Source of the DNA: Actinomycetes bacterium
Lineage (GTDB): Bacteria; Actinomycetota; Acidimicrobiia; Acidimicrobiales; Acidimicrobiaceae
NCBI GenBank assembly: GCA_021785255.1
Contig: JAJYGA010000040.1
Coordinates: 1-32,121 of the forward strand
Direction of reading: 5' to 3'
Length of the DNA: 32,121 nt
Positions 1-7,670 of the stretch are shown piece after piece. The position numbers were made by a program, and so were the translations under genes. The notes below the pieces were generated by a model. The model worked only from the letters and a program-made list of their open reading frames with translations, made no database searches and was not told the DNA's origin. Position 1 is the first letter of the stretch. Each line of letters begins with the position of its first letter.

Positions 1-1
1 C

Positions 2-286
2 TGGCTACTTGCCCATCCAAGATTTGAGTTCCACTTCACACCGACATATTCTTCGTGGATGAACCAGGTAGAACGTTGGTTCTCAGCTCTTACCACCAAG
101 TACCTACAACGCAGCGTACACCACAGTGTCACCGAACTCAACAGAGGGATTACCAAGTGGGCTAAGGCATGGAATGACAATCCCAAACCCTTTATATGGA
201 CCAAGAGTGCTGACGAGATCTTCGCTTCTATGCAAAAATACTTGGAACCCATTGTTATTCAAGGAAACTCTGATAAGGGACACTAG
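2..286 (+). CDS. IS630-family transposase, C-terminal part (5' end outside window)
   Basis: The frame is open from the window edge to the TAG at 284-286, giving about 94 codons. It reads through a Trp-Met-Asn-Gln-Val-Glu-Arg-Trp-Phe segment at 56-82, which is the region of the last acidic DDE residue in IS630/Tc1-like transposases. The tail has the usual AWNDNPKPFIWTKSADEI pattern. The enzyme would catalyse cut-and-paste transposition into TA. Because the sequence enters from outside the window, I cannot say whether the upstream part is intact. No clear right-end inverted repeat could be assigned in 287-388, though that stretch has the palindrome AGCGATCGCT at 341-350 and a six-bp inverted repeat (CTAGGA/TCCTAG) at 349-367. 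Family assignment is confident; activity is unknown. Confidence 0.85.
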   Translation, partial: WLLAHPRFEFHFTPTYSSWMNQVERWFSALTTKYLQRSVHHSVTELNRGITKWAKAWNDNPKPFIWTKSADEIFASMQKYLEPIVIQGNSDKGH

Positions 287-368
287 GTAATAGCAACAAT
301 GGCAAATACTTCCTGATGATGGTAAAGCTAAGAACCCTTAAGCGATCGCTAGGAGGGTAATTCCTAGT

Positions 369-391
369 TAGACGTATTGCTAAATCGTCTA
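369..391 (-). terminator. Small hairpin overlapping the stop codon of the C26 hydrolase gene
   Basis: TAGACG (369-374) pairs with CGTCTA (386-391) across an 11-base loop, and the right arm contains the stop codon of the minus-strand gene. There is no clear T-run after it, so a terminator role is only a guess; a second small inverted repeat (349-367) follows. Confidence 0.25.
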
Positions 392-1093
392 CTCCATTAA
401 CCACCCAAAATAAGATAGCTGACGTTTATCAGCGGAGATCATACGCTCAGGATGCCACTGGAGCCCTAGTATCTTATTAGCCTCCACCGCTTCAATGACA
501 CCATCAGGCGAAAAAGCTGTTGCTTTAAGTGAAGGAGCTACCTTCCTTATAGCTTGATGGTGAAGTGAATTCACCGATGTCGCACCTTGGCTGATCGTAG
601 CGCACTGTGCGCCCTGTTCAAATATGATCTCGTGTGCAAAGCCAAACTCCTGTTCCAGAACCATATGATTTGGGTAGCCTTCGCTTGGTAGGTCCTGAAT
701 AAGGGTTCCTCCTAACGCCACGTTCAAAATCTGCACACCGCGACAGACTGCCAAGATTTTCTTGTCTGCTTCCATAAACGCTCTAATGAGTGAGATCTCA
801 AGGAAGTCCCTATCATCTTCCACTCCGGAGGTTTTGGCGGAGATTTCCTCGTTGTATAGAGCAGGATTAACGTCTGCTCCACCTGTAAGCAACAAAGCGT
901 CATGAGTATTGGCCACATCAGAGACGTAATGATCCATTAGATCATGCTCGCCAAGATGCATATAGGCGAGAGCTGTCATAGAAGATATCGGTAAAGGTGC
1001 TCCACCTACAGCAAGAAGCGAGTCTATATAACCTTGGTGCACGCCATAACGCTCCTTTGTGACTTTACCAAAAGCCAGAGCTATCTTTTTCAT
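389..1093 (-). CDS. Gamma-glutamyl-gamma-aminobutyrate hydrolase family protein (peptidase C26, PuuD-like)
   Basis: This is a class I glutamine-amidotransferase-fold hydrolase of 234 residues, near the family's usual 230-255. It would cleave the gamma-glutamyl amide bond of a gamma-glutamylated amino acid, as PuuD does in the putrescine pathway. Visible are the nucleophile Cys117 in AVCRG, the His214-Pro-Glu216 pair in LQWHPE near the end, and the early LLLTGGADVNPALY motif. A start 18 bases further out (1111) is in frame, but AAAGGGAG lies just before ATG 1093, so the shorter protein MKKIALAF is preferred. It follows the permease on the same strand after about 90 bases and probably shares its transcript. 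The neighbouring GS-like ligase supports a gamma-glutamylation route; the actual substrate cannot be read from the sequence. Confidence 0.88.
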   Translation of the reverse strand: MKKIALAFGKVTKERYGVHQGYIDSLLAVGGAPLPISSMTALAYMHLGEHDLMDHYVSDVANTHDALLLTGGADVNPALYNEEISAKTSGVEDDRDFLEISLIRAFMEADKKILAVCRGVQILNVALGGTLIQDLPSEGYPNHMVLEQEFGFAHEIIFEQGAQCATISQGATSVNSLHHQAIRKVAPSLKATAFSPDGVIEAVEANKILGLQWHPERMISADKRQLSYFGWLME

Positions 1094-1117
1094 CGAAACT
1101 CCCTTTTCCATGCAGCT

Positions 1118-1156
1118 GTGCGAAGAAGCGCGTTGCTAATAGGCACTTCTTCGCAC
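1118..1156 (-). other. Intercistronic hairpin between permease and hydrolase genes
   Basis: GTGCGAAGAAG (1118-1128) is a perfect 11-bp inverted match of CTTCTTCGCAC (1146-1156), with a 17-base loop. It sits between the permease stop (1185-1187) and the hydrolase start, and no T-run follows it on the minus strand. It could attenuate transcription or protect the permease mRNA end, giving unequal expression of the two genes. Confidence 0.5.
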
Positions 1157-1184
1157 CGTTTAATCTAATGTTATTGGATGGACT

Positions 1185-2687
1185 CTAACTTTCAGCTAAG
1201 GTCTCACGGCCCCGATCGATTTCGTAGGGTGAATCCTGAGGGATAAGCCCTTCATCCTGAGTGAGCCGCAAGCCAGCCTTCTTTGCGAGCCCAGGAACCA
1301 AAAGTATCGCCGCTAGTGCCAGAGCTATCCACACACCACTAGCGAGGGGCAACCAAGCTAGTGCGCCTGTGGGGTAGGGGTATATGTTTCTAAATATCGT
1401 ATAACCCAACATTACAATCGCCATGATTGGCATGATCATCTCGTACTTAGGAACCTCCAACTTCTTAGAGACAAACAGGAGATGGAAGGCTCCGGCGGTG
1501 GCCAGCAGGTAGACAACCAAGAGAATTAACGTTCCGATAGTGCCAAACCAGTTGAACTCATCGAAAGCCGTAGCGCCTAAGACTGCTGCTACAAACCAAG
1601 TAATTACCGCAGTGAAGCCAACGATTGTCGCAGTCGCCCCTACTGGCGTGTCGTATCGATCTGAGACCGAAAGCAGTGACTTGGCCTCGATGCTGTCTCT
1701 ATTGATGGCGAACAATAGTCTTGAAGCGCCGACGGTGGAAGCAAGAGCACAACCAAAAGCGGAGACTATTGTTCCAACGGTAATAAGGTTTCCGATCCAA
1801 GGAGAGATGTAAGTACTTCCAAGGGCGCCTAGTAAAGAACCTGTATTAACAAAGTTACTTATATCCTTAGTTGTAGTCCCGAATCCCATCACCTCTACAG
1901 AGGTAACGAACACGAAGTACACCCCACCGAAGATTGCTGTCCACAGAATCGCTCTTGGTATATCCCTTTTAGGTTTCTTGGCTTCTTCACCCAAAGTCGC
2001 CGATGCTTCAAAACCAGCAAAGGACAAAAAGCCGAAAACTACCCCCAGGAACAAGTCCGATGACGTTATCCCTTTAGCTGGTGTGAATACAGACAGTGTG
2101 AAGTGTTGACCTTGAGGGCCATGACCTACGATCAACTCAAAAAGAATCACCACTGATATTCCTATGATCATTAAAACAGTGAGACCTTCAACCGTCAAGA
2201 GGAAATGAGTACCGTTTTTTGCAGGTCTTATCGCCAAGATAAATACCAACGCAAGCTCTATCGCTTGGATAACGAACGGAGTCCATGACGGTGGGTTCTT
2301 GAGAACTCCAATGCTCTGTAATAGAGAGGTGGCGAATATTGAAGAGGCAATCGAAGTGACAAGTGCGTAGGAGATGTAAGTTCCCATTAGCGACCAACCA
2401 GCTACAACCCCTGCCTTTGGCCCAATCGTGGCTCCAACGAATCCAAATACCGATCCGGAGTGATTGAAGTACTGTGTCAACCTTACAAAAACGTAAGCGA
2501 CGAACATGACACCGATTGCTGCAAAGAGAAACGCAAGTGGAACTGCTCGTCCAGCGGCACTTGCAGAACCCTGAGGATTGATATTTGCTGCCATTGACGG
2601 CGCCATGAGCGCCACCGACAGACCAACTACCTGCCACAGAGAAAGCTCTTTGCGAAGCTTTTTGGCTTCTGGTCTTACCACTTCCAT
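1185..2687 (-). CDS. APC-family amino acid/polyamine permease
   Basis: This is a 500-residue integral membrane protein with about 12 hydrophobic segments. The first helix carries the APC-type substrate-binding stretch (SVALMAPSMAANINPQG), and the FAGFEASATLGEEAKKPKRD region after helix 6 is the best-known APC consensus. It would import an amino acid or amine by proton or sodium symport at the cytoplasmic membrane. The frame extends to an ATG at 2726, but GGGGGCGG lies seven bases before the ATG at 2687 and the family begins close to there, so that start is chosen. It is divergent from the GS-like ligase across a short shared control region and is followed by the C26 hydrolase. Context suggests it brings in the compound that the ligase gamma-glutamylates. 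Substrate is not predictable from sequence alone. Confidence 0.88.
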   Translation of the reverse strand: MEVVRPEAKKLRKELSLWQVVGLSVALMAPSMAANINPQGSASAAGRAVPLAFLFAAIGVMFVAYVFVRLTQYFNHSGSVFGFVGATIGPKAGVVAGWSLMGTYISYALVTSIASSIFATSLLQSIGVLKNPPSWTPFVIQAIELALVFILAIRPAKNGTHFLLTVEGLTVLMIIGISVVILFELIVGHGPQGQHFTLSVFTPAKGITSSDLFLGVVFGFLSFAGFEASATLGEEAKKPKRDIPRAILWTAIFGGVYFVFVTSVEVMGFGTTTKDISNFVNTGSLLGALGSTYISPWIGNLITVGTIVSAFGCALASTVGASRLLFAINRDSIEAKSLLSVSDRYDTPVGATATIVGFTAVITWFVAAVLGATAFDEFNWFGTIGTLILLVVYLLATAGAFHLLFVSKKLEVPKYEMIMPIMAIVMLGYTIFRNIYPYPTGALAWLPLASGVWIALALAAILLVPGLAKKAGLRLTQDEGLIPQDSPYEIDRGRETLAES

Positions 2688-2741
2688 AGATATCCGCCCC
2701 CTTAAAGGTCTAAAGAACTTACGCAATGTTTTATCAGTTTC

Positions 2742-2833
2742 TTGACATGCTTGATGTCGTTAATTGCATTACAAATCGAAGAACTTAGCTAAATTGGCTT
2801 AAAAGAAGGGTTTTCAGTGTTATTTTCTAGAAA
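2742..2833 (+). promoter_or_regulatory. Divergent control region between permease and GS-like ligase
   Basis: A perfect -35-like TTGACA lies at 2742-2747 on the plus strand, but the best -10 at normal spacing (2765-2770, TGCATT) is weak. A 10-bp palindrome TTTCTAGAAA occurs at 2824-2833 just before the ligase Shine-Dalgarno sequence (GGAGAGG). The region is only 168 bases and must hold both promoters, so it is the likely binding place of the RpiR-type regulator; no operator is proven. Confidence 0.3.
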
Positions 2834-2855
2834 TTGTCTGGAGAGGTAAAGAGTA

Positions 2856-4238
2856 ATGCGTTTTTTGGAACTACAAGAACAAAACGATGACTTATGGGAA
2901 CATGTCCATTCACTCATAATCGGTTCTTCAATAAAAGCCGTCATTCTTGCCTACTCGGATAATGCCGGAATCTCACGAGTGAAGACGATTCCCGCACAGC
3001 GGCTTCGTAGTGCAGCACGTTTTGGTGTCGGTATGTCCCCGGTGTTTGACGCGTTTTTGTTTAATGACTCCATTACCTCTTCTGAGTTCTCCGGTGGTCC
3101 TATGGGTGAGTTGAGGCTACTCCCAGATCTTTCCGAACTTAAAGTCCTGGAATCGTCGCCCGGTTGGGCCTTTGTGCCGGTCGAACGATTCAAGCAAAAT
3201 TTGGAGTCACACCCGTTGTGCCATCGGCAGTTTGCGCGGCGCGTCTATAACTCTCTGTGTGAAGACGGAGTTACTTCCAAGATGGCTTTTGAAATTGAGT
3301 GGAGTGTGTCAGACGATCTTGAAGATGAGTTCACACCAGCATGCTCAGGACCAGCTTATAGCTTGGACAGAGTGGGGGAGCTGGACGAATATGTCTTAGA
3401 CATCTACAATGCACTCGAAGTTCAGCAAGTTGGAGTAGAGCAAATTCATCCCGAATACGCTCCAGGACAACTTGAGATATCAATCGAAGCCACCGATCCG
3501 ATTAGGGCAGCCGATTTGAGCGTGCTCGTTAAGCACACCATTAAGACGGTTTCAAAAAGGCATGGACTACGTGTTAGTTTTGCACCTGTTGTAACAGAAG
3601 ACGGAGTCGGTAATGGGGGACATCTGCACGTTTCGTTGCAGGACAACGGTGATCCAATCTTTCGATCTTTTCCTGGAGAACCCTATGACATGTCGTCAAA
3701 AGCTAGGTCTTTAATAGCAGGATTGATTCAAGAGCTACCAGCTCTTTGTGCCTTAGGTGCATCTTCTCCTGCTTCATATCTCAGACTTGTTCCACATCAT
3801 TGGGCCGGAGCTTTTCGATGCTGGGGTATCGACAACAGGGAGGCGGCTTTGCGTTTTGTAAAGGAGACAAAGCTGGTTAGCCGGGATGGCGCCAACTTGG
3901 AAATAAAGCCGTTTGATCTTTCTTCGAGTCCATATCTGGCTGTAGGAGGAGTCCTGGCAGTTGCACGTGCATATCTGAATCGCGGCCTTTTTCCTCCCGA
4001 ACCTGTCGTGAACGATCCTGGTACCTTTGATGAGCTCAAACGCAAAGACCTTGGAGTTGAGCAGTTGCCGACTTCGTTAGAGGAAGCAGTAGCGGCTATC
4101 GTCAATTCAGATGTGCTCAAGTCTGCCTTAGGTGAAGAGCTGCTAACCGCCTTCGTTGCAGTAAAAGAAGCTGAGATCGAACTGACGAGAACTATGGATG
4201 CTAAAGAGATCGTTACTGCTACAAGATGGCGATACTAG
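2856..4238 (+). CDS. Glutamine-synthetase-like gamma-glutamyl amine ligase (PuuA/FluG C-domain type)
   Basis: The protein has 460 residues with the full GS type I fold. Motifs include an active-site acidic strand (KMAFEIEWSV), EQIHPEYAPGQLEIS, the ATP-site NGGHLHVSL, and SYLRLVPHHWAGAFRCWGI-DNREAALR. The last block matches amine-glutamylating GS-like proteins rather than biosynthetic GlnA, and no C-terminal adenylylation loop is seen. It would use ATP to join glutamate through its gamma-carboxyl to an amine in the cytosol. GGAGAGG precedes ATG 2856. The gene diverges from the permease and leads a plus-strand run with the RpiR regulator (30 bases on) and the amidohydrolase. In fungal FluG an amidohydrolase and a GS domain are fused; here they are separate genes one apart. 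The amine could be putrescine, ethanolamine, an alkylamine or another compound. Confidence 0.85.
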   Translation: MRFLELQEQNDDLWEHVHSLIIGSSIKAVILAYSDNAGISRVKTIPAQRLRSAARFGVGMSPVFDAFLFNDSITSSEFSGGPMGELRLLPDLSELKVLESSPGWAFVPVERFKQNLESHPLCHRQFARRVYNSLCEDGVTSKMAFEIEWSVSDDLEDEFTPACSGPAYSLDRVGELDEYVLDIYNALEVQQVGVEQIHPEYAPGQLEISIEATDPIRAADLSVLVKHTIKTVSKRHGLRVSFAPVVTEDGVGNGGHLHVSLQDNGDPIFRSFPGEPYDMSSKARSLIAGLIQELPALCALGASSPASYLRLVPHHWAGAFRCWGIDNREAALRFVKETKLVSRDGANLEIKPFDLSSSPYLAVGGVLAVARAYLNRGLFPPEPVVNDPGTFDELKRKDLGVEQLPTSLEEAVAAIVNSDVLKSALGEELLTAFVAVKEAEIELTRTMDAKEIVTATRWRY

Positions 4239-4268
4239 TACGTCCTTTGACGACTTGGGAAAGGTTGA

Positions 4269-5204
4269 TTGGAAAGCGTGGAAAACAAAGACACTAAGAA
4301 CAAGATAGATGCTTTGAGAGACAGCAATACAGATGGAAACACAGTTACAGTTTCATCAGCGATTAGGCTGCTCAAAGCCTCTCTTTCAAAGGCGGAGCTT
4401 CGAGTAGCGGAAGCGCTGCTCTCGAACTATCCTGTCTCTGGTATCACGACCGCGTCGGCACTCGCTCAACAGGCAGGTGTTTCAGATCCGACGGTCACGC
4501 GCCTGGTTTCACGGTTGGGATTCGCGAGCTTTTCGGAGATGCGAGACTCACTCTTGAAAGAGCTTGAGTTGCGACTGTCACCTCCTAAATACAACGATCC
4601 ACTAACGTTAGATAGAACTGCGCAACAGTACGCGATCGAAGCAGCTAAAGAACTTTCTAACCAGATCGAACGTTCAATGAACTCACTGTCTGAAGGTGAT
4701 ATTAACCTGGCCGTAGATATGCTCGGCGACCTACGCAAAGATATCTACTTCACGGGTGGTCGAGCCTCGAGAACGGTTGCCATGCAAGCCAGTTGGGCGA
4801 TGCAGGTCATTCGACCGAAGGTGCGATTTCTCGAGGACTCCGAAGGAGCTCGGATTAACGCTCTCTTGGACATTGGCAAGAACTCCGTAGTGCTTCTTCT
4901 CGACTACAGGAGGTACCAAAAAGAGGCAATCGCGTTTGCCCGCTCAGTTCAGGAAGCCGGTGCTTCTTTAATCGTGGTAACGGACCCTTTTCTGTCACCG
5001 GCGGCTGCTTACGCAAAGGTCGTTCTAACTACGGAAATTGAGGGACTGTCTCCTTTTAATACTATGGTTCCGACGTTGGCTCTGTTGGAGTTGCTTACCT
5101 CGTTAATTGCCAGGCGAATATTCAGCTTTGATGATACGCGTCTAAATCGTTATGTTGAACTGTCACATGGAATGTTGTTGGGCCGTAAGGGCACCTCATC
5201 ATGA
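4269..5204 (+). CDS. MurR/RpiR-family transcriptional regulator
   Basis: The protein has 311 residues and two domains. An N-terminal RpiR helix-turn-helix spans roughly residues 28-105, with the typical LSKAELRVAEALLSN and GVSDPTVTRLVSRLGFASF segments. A SIS domain follows (about 135-275) with DIYFTGGRASRTVAMQASW at its ligand loop and DIGKNSVVLLLDYRRY after it. SIS domains usually bind phosphosugars, but RpiR proteins beside amine and GS-like genes are also common. The start is TTG 4269, placed five bases after GGGAAAGG; a GTG at 4278 is possible but has almost no spacing. It lies 30 bases after the ligase gene and before the amidohydrolase, so it is probably the local regulator acting on the 2688-2855 region. 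The first 25 residues are polar and low-complexity. Confidence 0.88.
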   Translation: MESVENKDTKNKIDALRDSNTDGNTVTVSSAIRLLKASLSKAELRVAEALLSNYPVSGITTASALAQQAGVSDPTVTRLVSRLGFASFSEMRDSLLKELELRLSPPKYNDPLTLDRTAQQYAIEAAKELSNQIERSMNSLSEGDINLAVDMLGDLRKDIYFTGGRASRTVAMQASWAMQVIRPKVRFLEDSEGARINALLDIGKNSVVLLLDYRRYQKEAIAFARSVQEAGASLIVVTDPFLSPAAAYAKVVLTTEIEGLSPFNTMVPTLALLELLTSLIARRIFSFDDTRLNRYVELSHGMLLGRKGTSS

Positions 5205-5240
5205 GATTAACGATGTTAGTCTTCAGGAATGTTGCATGTT

Positions 5241-5257
5241 AGGAGGTCGATATTCAC
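5241..5257 (+). promoter_or_regulatory. Strong Shine-Dalgarno AGGAGG in front of an ATT initiation site
   Basis: AGGAGG (5241-5246) is the best ribosome-binding site of this locus, yet no ATG, GTG, TTG or CTG follows it in the amidohydrolase frame until a TTG at 5303. In-frame candidates at usable spacing are ATT 5252 (5-base spacer) and ATT 5258 (11-base spacer); an in-frame TAG at 5240-5242 closes the frame upstream. An eight-codon ORF (ATG 5236 to TGA 5260-5262) overlaps the second ATT. Confidence 0.55.
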
Positions 5258-6400
5258 ATTGATCCAAGCTCTGAGATAGCTGATTATGTTCGTGAACTTC
5301 CGTTGATCGATAATCACTGTCATTCGGTAATATCATCAAGTTTGACTCAGCTGGAATTTGCCAATTTTTTGCGAGAGTCACCGCCGCGGGAAAACGGCGC
5401 TGAAGACGCGTTTCAATCAATGATAGGTATGACCGTATTGAAGTACTGTCCTTCGGTGCTTGGGGCCCAAGGTTTCATTGAACCTTCTGAATACCTTGAA
5501 CTTCGCCGGAGCCTTGCCCCTTCGAGTGTGACGGAGAAGTTCATGGGTTCTTTGGGTGTCTCTGTCCATGTAGTGGATACAGGATTCAACTCTAGTGATC
5601 TTGACTCTTTGGAGAGGTTCTCGCAATATAGCGGAAGTAAGGTACATGAGGTAGTACGTCTCGAAGCCGTCGCAGAAGAGGTGATTAATGTCCACGGAGT
5701 CGATAAATTCCTGGAAGTGTTCCCCGAGATCTTACGTTCCAGAGTTTCCCAAGCAGTGGGTGTTAAGTCGATAGCGGCTTATAGAGGTGGACTCGATCTT
5801 GGTGCAACGATGCCTGATTTGTCTAACGTGTATCGAGAGTTGAAGTATCTCGGGCAAAATACTGATACCTCCGGTGTGAGAGTGTACGGTCAGGTGATGG
5901 AGTCATACTTAGCACACTTAGCTTTGGAACACTTGGATCTCCCTATTCAGTTTCATGTTGGTTTTGGCGATCCGGACATTCAAATCGATCGTTCAAACCC
6001 ATCGCAATTGACGCCGTTTATCAAACGAGCAGCTCAACTGGGCCGAAAGGTTGTGCTGCTTCACTGCTACCCCTATCACAGAGAAGCAGCGTACCTCGCG
6101 CATGCTTTTGAAAATGTGTATCTAGATCTAGGGCTGACAATGAACTATGTAGCCGCTCGGGCGAAAAACGTGTTGATGGAGACTCTTGAGCTGGCTCCCT
6201 TTACACGCATGATGTATTCCTCCGACGCATATGGACTAGTTGAACTACACTATCTGGGTCAGCTGGTGTTTAGGAACTCACTCGGCGAGGTTTTGCATGA
6301 GTGGGTGGCCACATCCTTATGTTCACCTAGTTACGCTAAAGGCATCGCTGAGTCAATTGGTTTTCAAAATGCAAAACGCGTCTATAACTTTGATAACTAG
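5252..6400 (+). CDS. Amidohydrolase-2 family protein (FluG N-domain-like), probable ATT start
   Basis: A TIM-barrel amidohydrolase of about 382 residues if begun at ATT 5252. Metal-site features visible are DNHCH at residues 20-24, the FHVGFGDPDI strand, LLHCYPYHREAAYLAHAFEN and the late YSSDAYGLVELHYLG carrying the conserved Asp. The conserved ADYVRELPLIDNHCH segment begins before the first ordinary in-frame start (TTG 5303), which would cut into the first strand and has no Shine-Dalgarno sequence, whereas AGGAGG lies five bases before ATT 5252. The frame is therefore annotated from that ATT. The nearest known architecture is FluG, amidohydrolase fused to GS, and bacterial loci with both as separate genes exist. 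The reaction is unknown, possibly hydrolysis or decarboxylation of the intermediate made by the ligase. A mutated start, making it a pseudogene, is the main alternative. Confidence 0.8.
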   Translation: MHIDPSSEIADYVRELPLIDNHCHSVISSSLTQLEFANFLRESPPRENGAEDAFQSMIGMTVLKYCPSVLGAQGFIEPSEYLELRRSLAPSSVTEKFMGSLGVSVHVVDTGFNSSDLDSLERFSQYSGSKVHEVVRLEAVAEEVINVHGVDKFLEVFPEILRSRVSQAVGVKSIAAYRGGLDLGATMPDLSNVYRELKYLGQNTDTSGVRVYGQVMESYLAHLALEHLDLPIQFHVGFGDPDIQIDRSNPSQLTPFIKRAAQLGRKVVLLHCYPYHREAAYLAHAFENVYLDLGLTMNYVAARAKNVLMETLELAPFTRMMYSSDAYGLVELHYLGQLVFRNSLGEVLHEWVATSLCSPSYAKGIAESIGFQNAKRVYNFDN

Positions 6401-6494
6401 GTAGATGCGTGTATTTCGAGTCGCCCTTGGTAAAGTTGGTGGTAGCTTTAGTGGGCGTTATTAATTTCACGTGTGTTATTAGAGAGGTGAAGAT

Positions 6495-7088
6495 TTGAGT
6501 TCGCAACCTGTTGCAAGGAGGTTAGTGTTAGGTGACTTTTTGGGTGATGCACTCGTCGCCCAGGTGCTTTTGGTACTTGGATACGCTGCGCTCATTGGAC
6601 TCACGGCACAGATTGTCATCATACTTCCCTTCACTCCTGTGCCTATCACAGGACAGACCTTCGGAGTGCTTGTAGGCGCGATGGTGTTAGGTACCCGACG
6701 AGCGACGATTGGCTCTTTGATATATCTTTTTCTTGGGCTTGTGGGGATTCCCTGGTTTGCAGGGGCCTCTGGTGGTTTCGAGATTGTATCAACTCCATCC
6801 TTTGGCTATCTCTTGGGATTCGTCCTTGCTTCTTACATCGTTGGAACTCTGGCAGAGAAGGGTTTTGATAGAAAGTTTCTAGGAACCTTAGGTGTGATGG
6901 TGATAGGAAACTTGGTGATCTATCTATTGGGTGCTGGTTGGCTGGCCTTTGTATCGGGCTTAGGACTGAGCCAAGCAATTTTGCTGGGAGTTGTACCTTT
7001 CTTGATAGGTGATGGGATTAAAGCTCTTCTCGCGGACGTACTCCTGCCAACGGCATGGAGAGTAGCGGACCGATTCGAGTCTCGCTGA
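6495..7088 (+). CDS. bioY: Biotin transporter BioY (ECF S-component)
   Basis: This 197-residue membrane protein has six hydrophobic segments and the BioY signature near the first helices: ILPFTPVPITGQTFGVLVGAM, then LGTRRATIGSLIYLFLGLVGIPWFAG. BioY captures biotin, either alone or with the EcfAT energising module. No ecfA or ecfT gene is in view, so it would act solo or with a module encoded elsewhere. The start is TTG 6495, seven bases after GAGAGG; length is normal for the family. It follows the amidohydrolase by 94 bases on the same strand and may be transcribed with it or from its own promoter. Its place beside an amine locus may be chance, or may serve a biotin-dependent carboxylase step elsewhere. 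The intergenic bases show no recognisable biotin operator. Confidence 0.93.
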   Translation: MSSQPVARRLVLGDFLGDALVAQVLLVLGYAALIGLTAQIVIILPFTPVPITGQTFGVLVGAMVLGTRRATIGSLIYLFLGLVGIPWFAGASGGFEIVSTPSFGYLLGFVLASYIVGTLAEKGFDRKFLGTLGVMVIGNLVIYLLGAGWLAFVSGLGLSQAILLGVVPFLIGDGIKALLADVLLPTAWRVADRFESR

Positions 7089-7116
7089 ACAAATATATAT
7101 TTAATTGAACTACCTT

Positions 7117-7168
7117 CTGGAGCGAAGCTTGAGTTCTTGTAGTTAATTGATGTCTAGCTTCGCTCCAG
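7117..7168. terminator. 13-bp perfect hairpin between convergent bioY and peroxiredoxin genes
   Basis: CTGGAGCGAAGCT (7117-7129) matches AGCTTCGCTCCAG (7156-7168) perfectly; the loop is 26 bases. It lies between two gene ends that face each other, as a two-way terminator would, but neither side has a T-run, so it may act through Rho or as an mRNA end-protector. Confidence 0.55.
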
Positions 7169-7187
7169 ATAAGGGAAGTTCGGAGTT

Positions 7188-7670
7188 TTAGACTACTGCG
7201 AGTAGTGCTTCTACAGAGGATACCTCTAGGCCACTTCCTGGCTCTACAGCTAGATGAGTCACAATACCATCTTGAAGAACCATGGCAAATCTTTTGGAGC
7301 GTATTCCCATACCAAACGATGTGGCGTCCATATCTAGCCCTAAAGCCTTTGTGAACTCAGCGTTGCCGTCCGCGATTAGGACCACATGATCTTCAACGTT
7401 TTGGGACCGACCCCAAGCCGACATTACGAAAGCATCATTGACTGAAAGACACGCTATGGTTGCGACCCCTTTTTCTTTAAGTTCTTGCGCATGCATAACG
7501 AAACCTGGAAGATGGTAATCAGAACACGTTGGAGTAAAAGCACCAGGTAATCCAAACAGTATCACTTTGCCGTTACCCAGAAGTTCTGACGCTGCCGATT
7601 CTTTGTCCTCTCCATTTACAACTACTGTAAGTTGCATATTGGGTATCTTGCTACCAACTTCTATTGCCAT
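7188..7670 (-). CDS. Peroxiredoxin, Prx5/AhpE-like thiol peroxidase
   Basis: The protein has 160 residues and reads as a Prx5-subfamily enzyme. The peroxidatic Cys49 lies in PGAFTPTCSDYHLPG, followed by CLSVNDAFVMSAWG (Cys74) and the LGLDMDATSFGMGIRSKRFAM block typical of the PrxV group. It would reduce hydrogen peroxide and organic peroxides in the cytosol using thioredoxin or another thiol donor. Cys74 is in the place commonly Cys in this family and is not necessarily the resolving residue. GAAGGAGAT precedes ATG 7670 with good spacing. The gene is alone on its strand between a two-way hairpin and a 334-base intergenic region. An OxyR or FurA operator was not recognised. Peroxide defence would fit an aerobic iron- or sulfur-oxidising lifestyle, which is inference. 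Confidence 0.9.
   Translation of the reverse strand: MAIEVGSKIPNMQLTVVVNGEDKESAASELLGNGKVILFGLPGAFTPTCSDYHLPGFVMHAQELKEKGVATIACLSVNDAFVMSAWGRSQNVEDHVVLIADGNAEFTKALGLDMDATSFGMGIRSKRFAMVLQDGIVTHLAVEPGSGLEVSSVEALLAVV

Noticed and set aside
1540-1812. 90-codon plus-strand frame antisense to the permease
   Set aside because: The permease frame explains this DNA; the antisense frame has no start signals and is a codon-bias shadow.
5303-6400. Amidohydrolase starting at TTG 5303
   Set aside because: It removes conserved residues just before DNHCH and lacks a ribosome site, whereas AGGAGG lies before ATT 5252; kept only as an alternative.
6401-6494. Biotin-repressor operator before bioY
   Set aside because: No dyad of BirA or BioQ type could be recognised.
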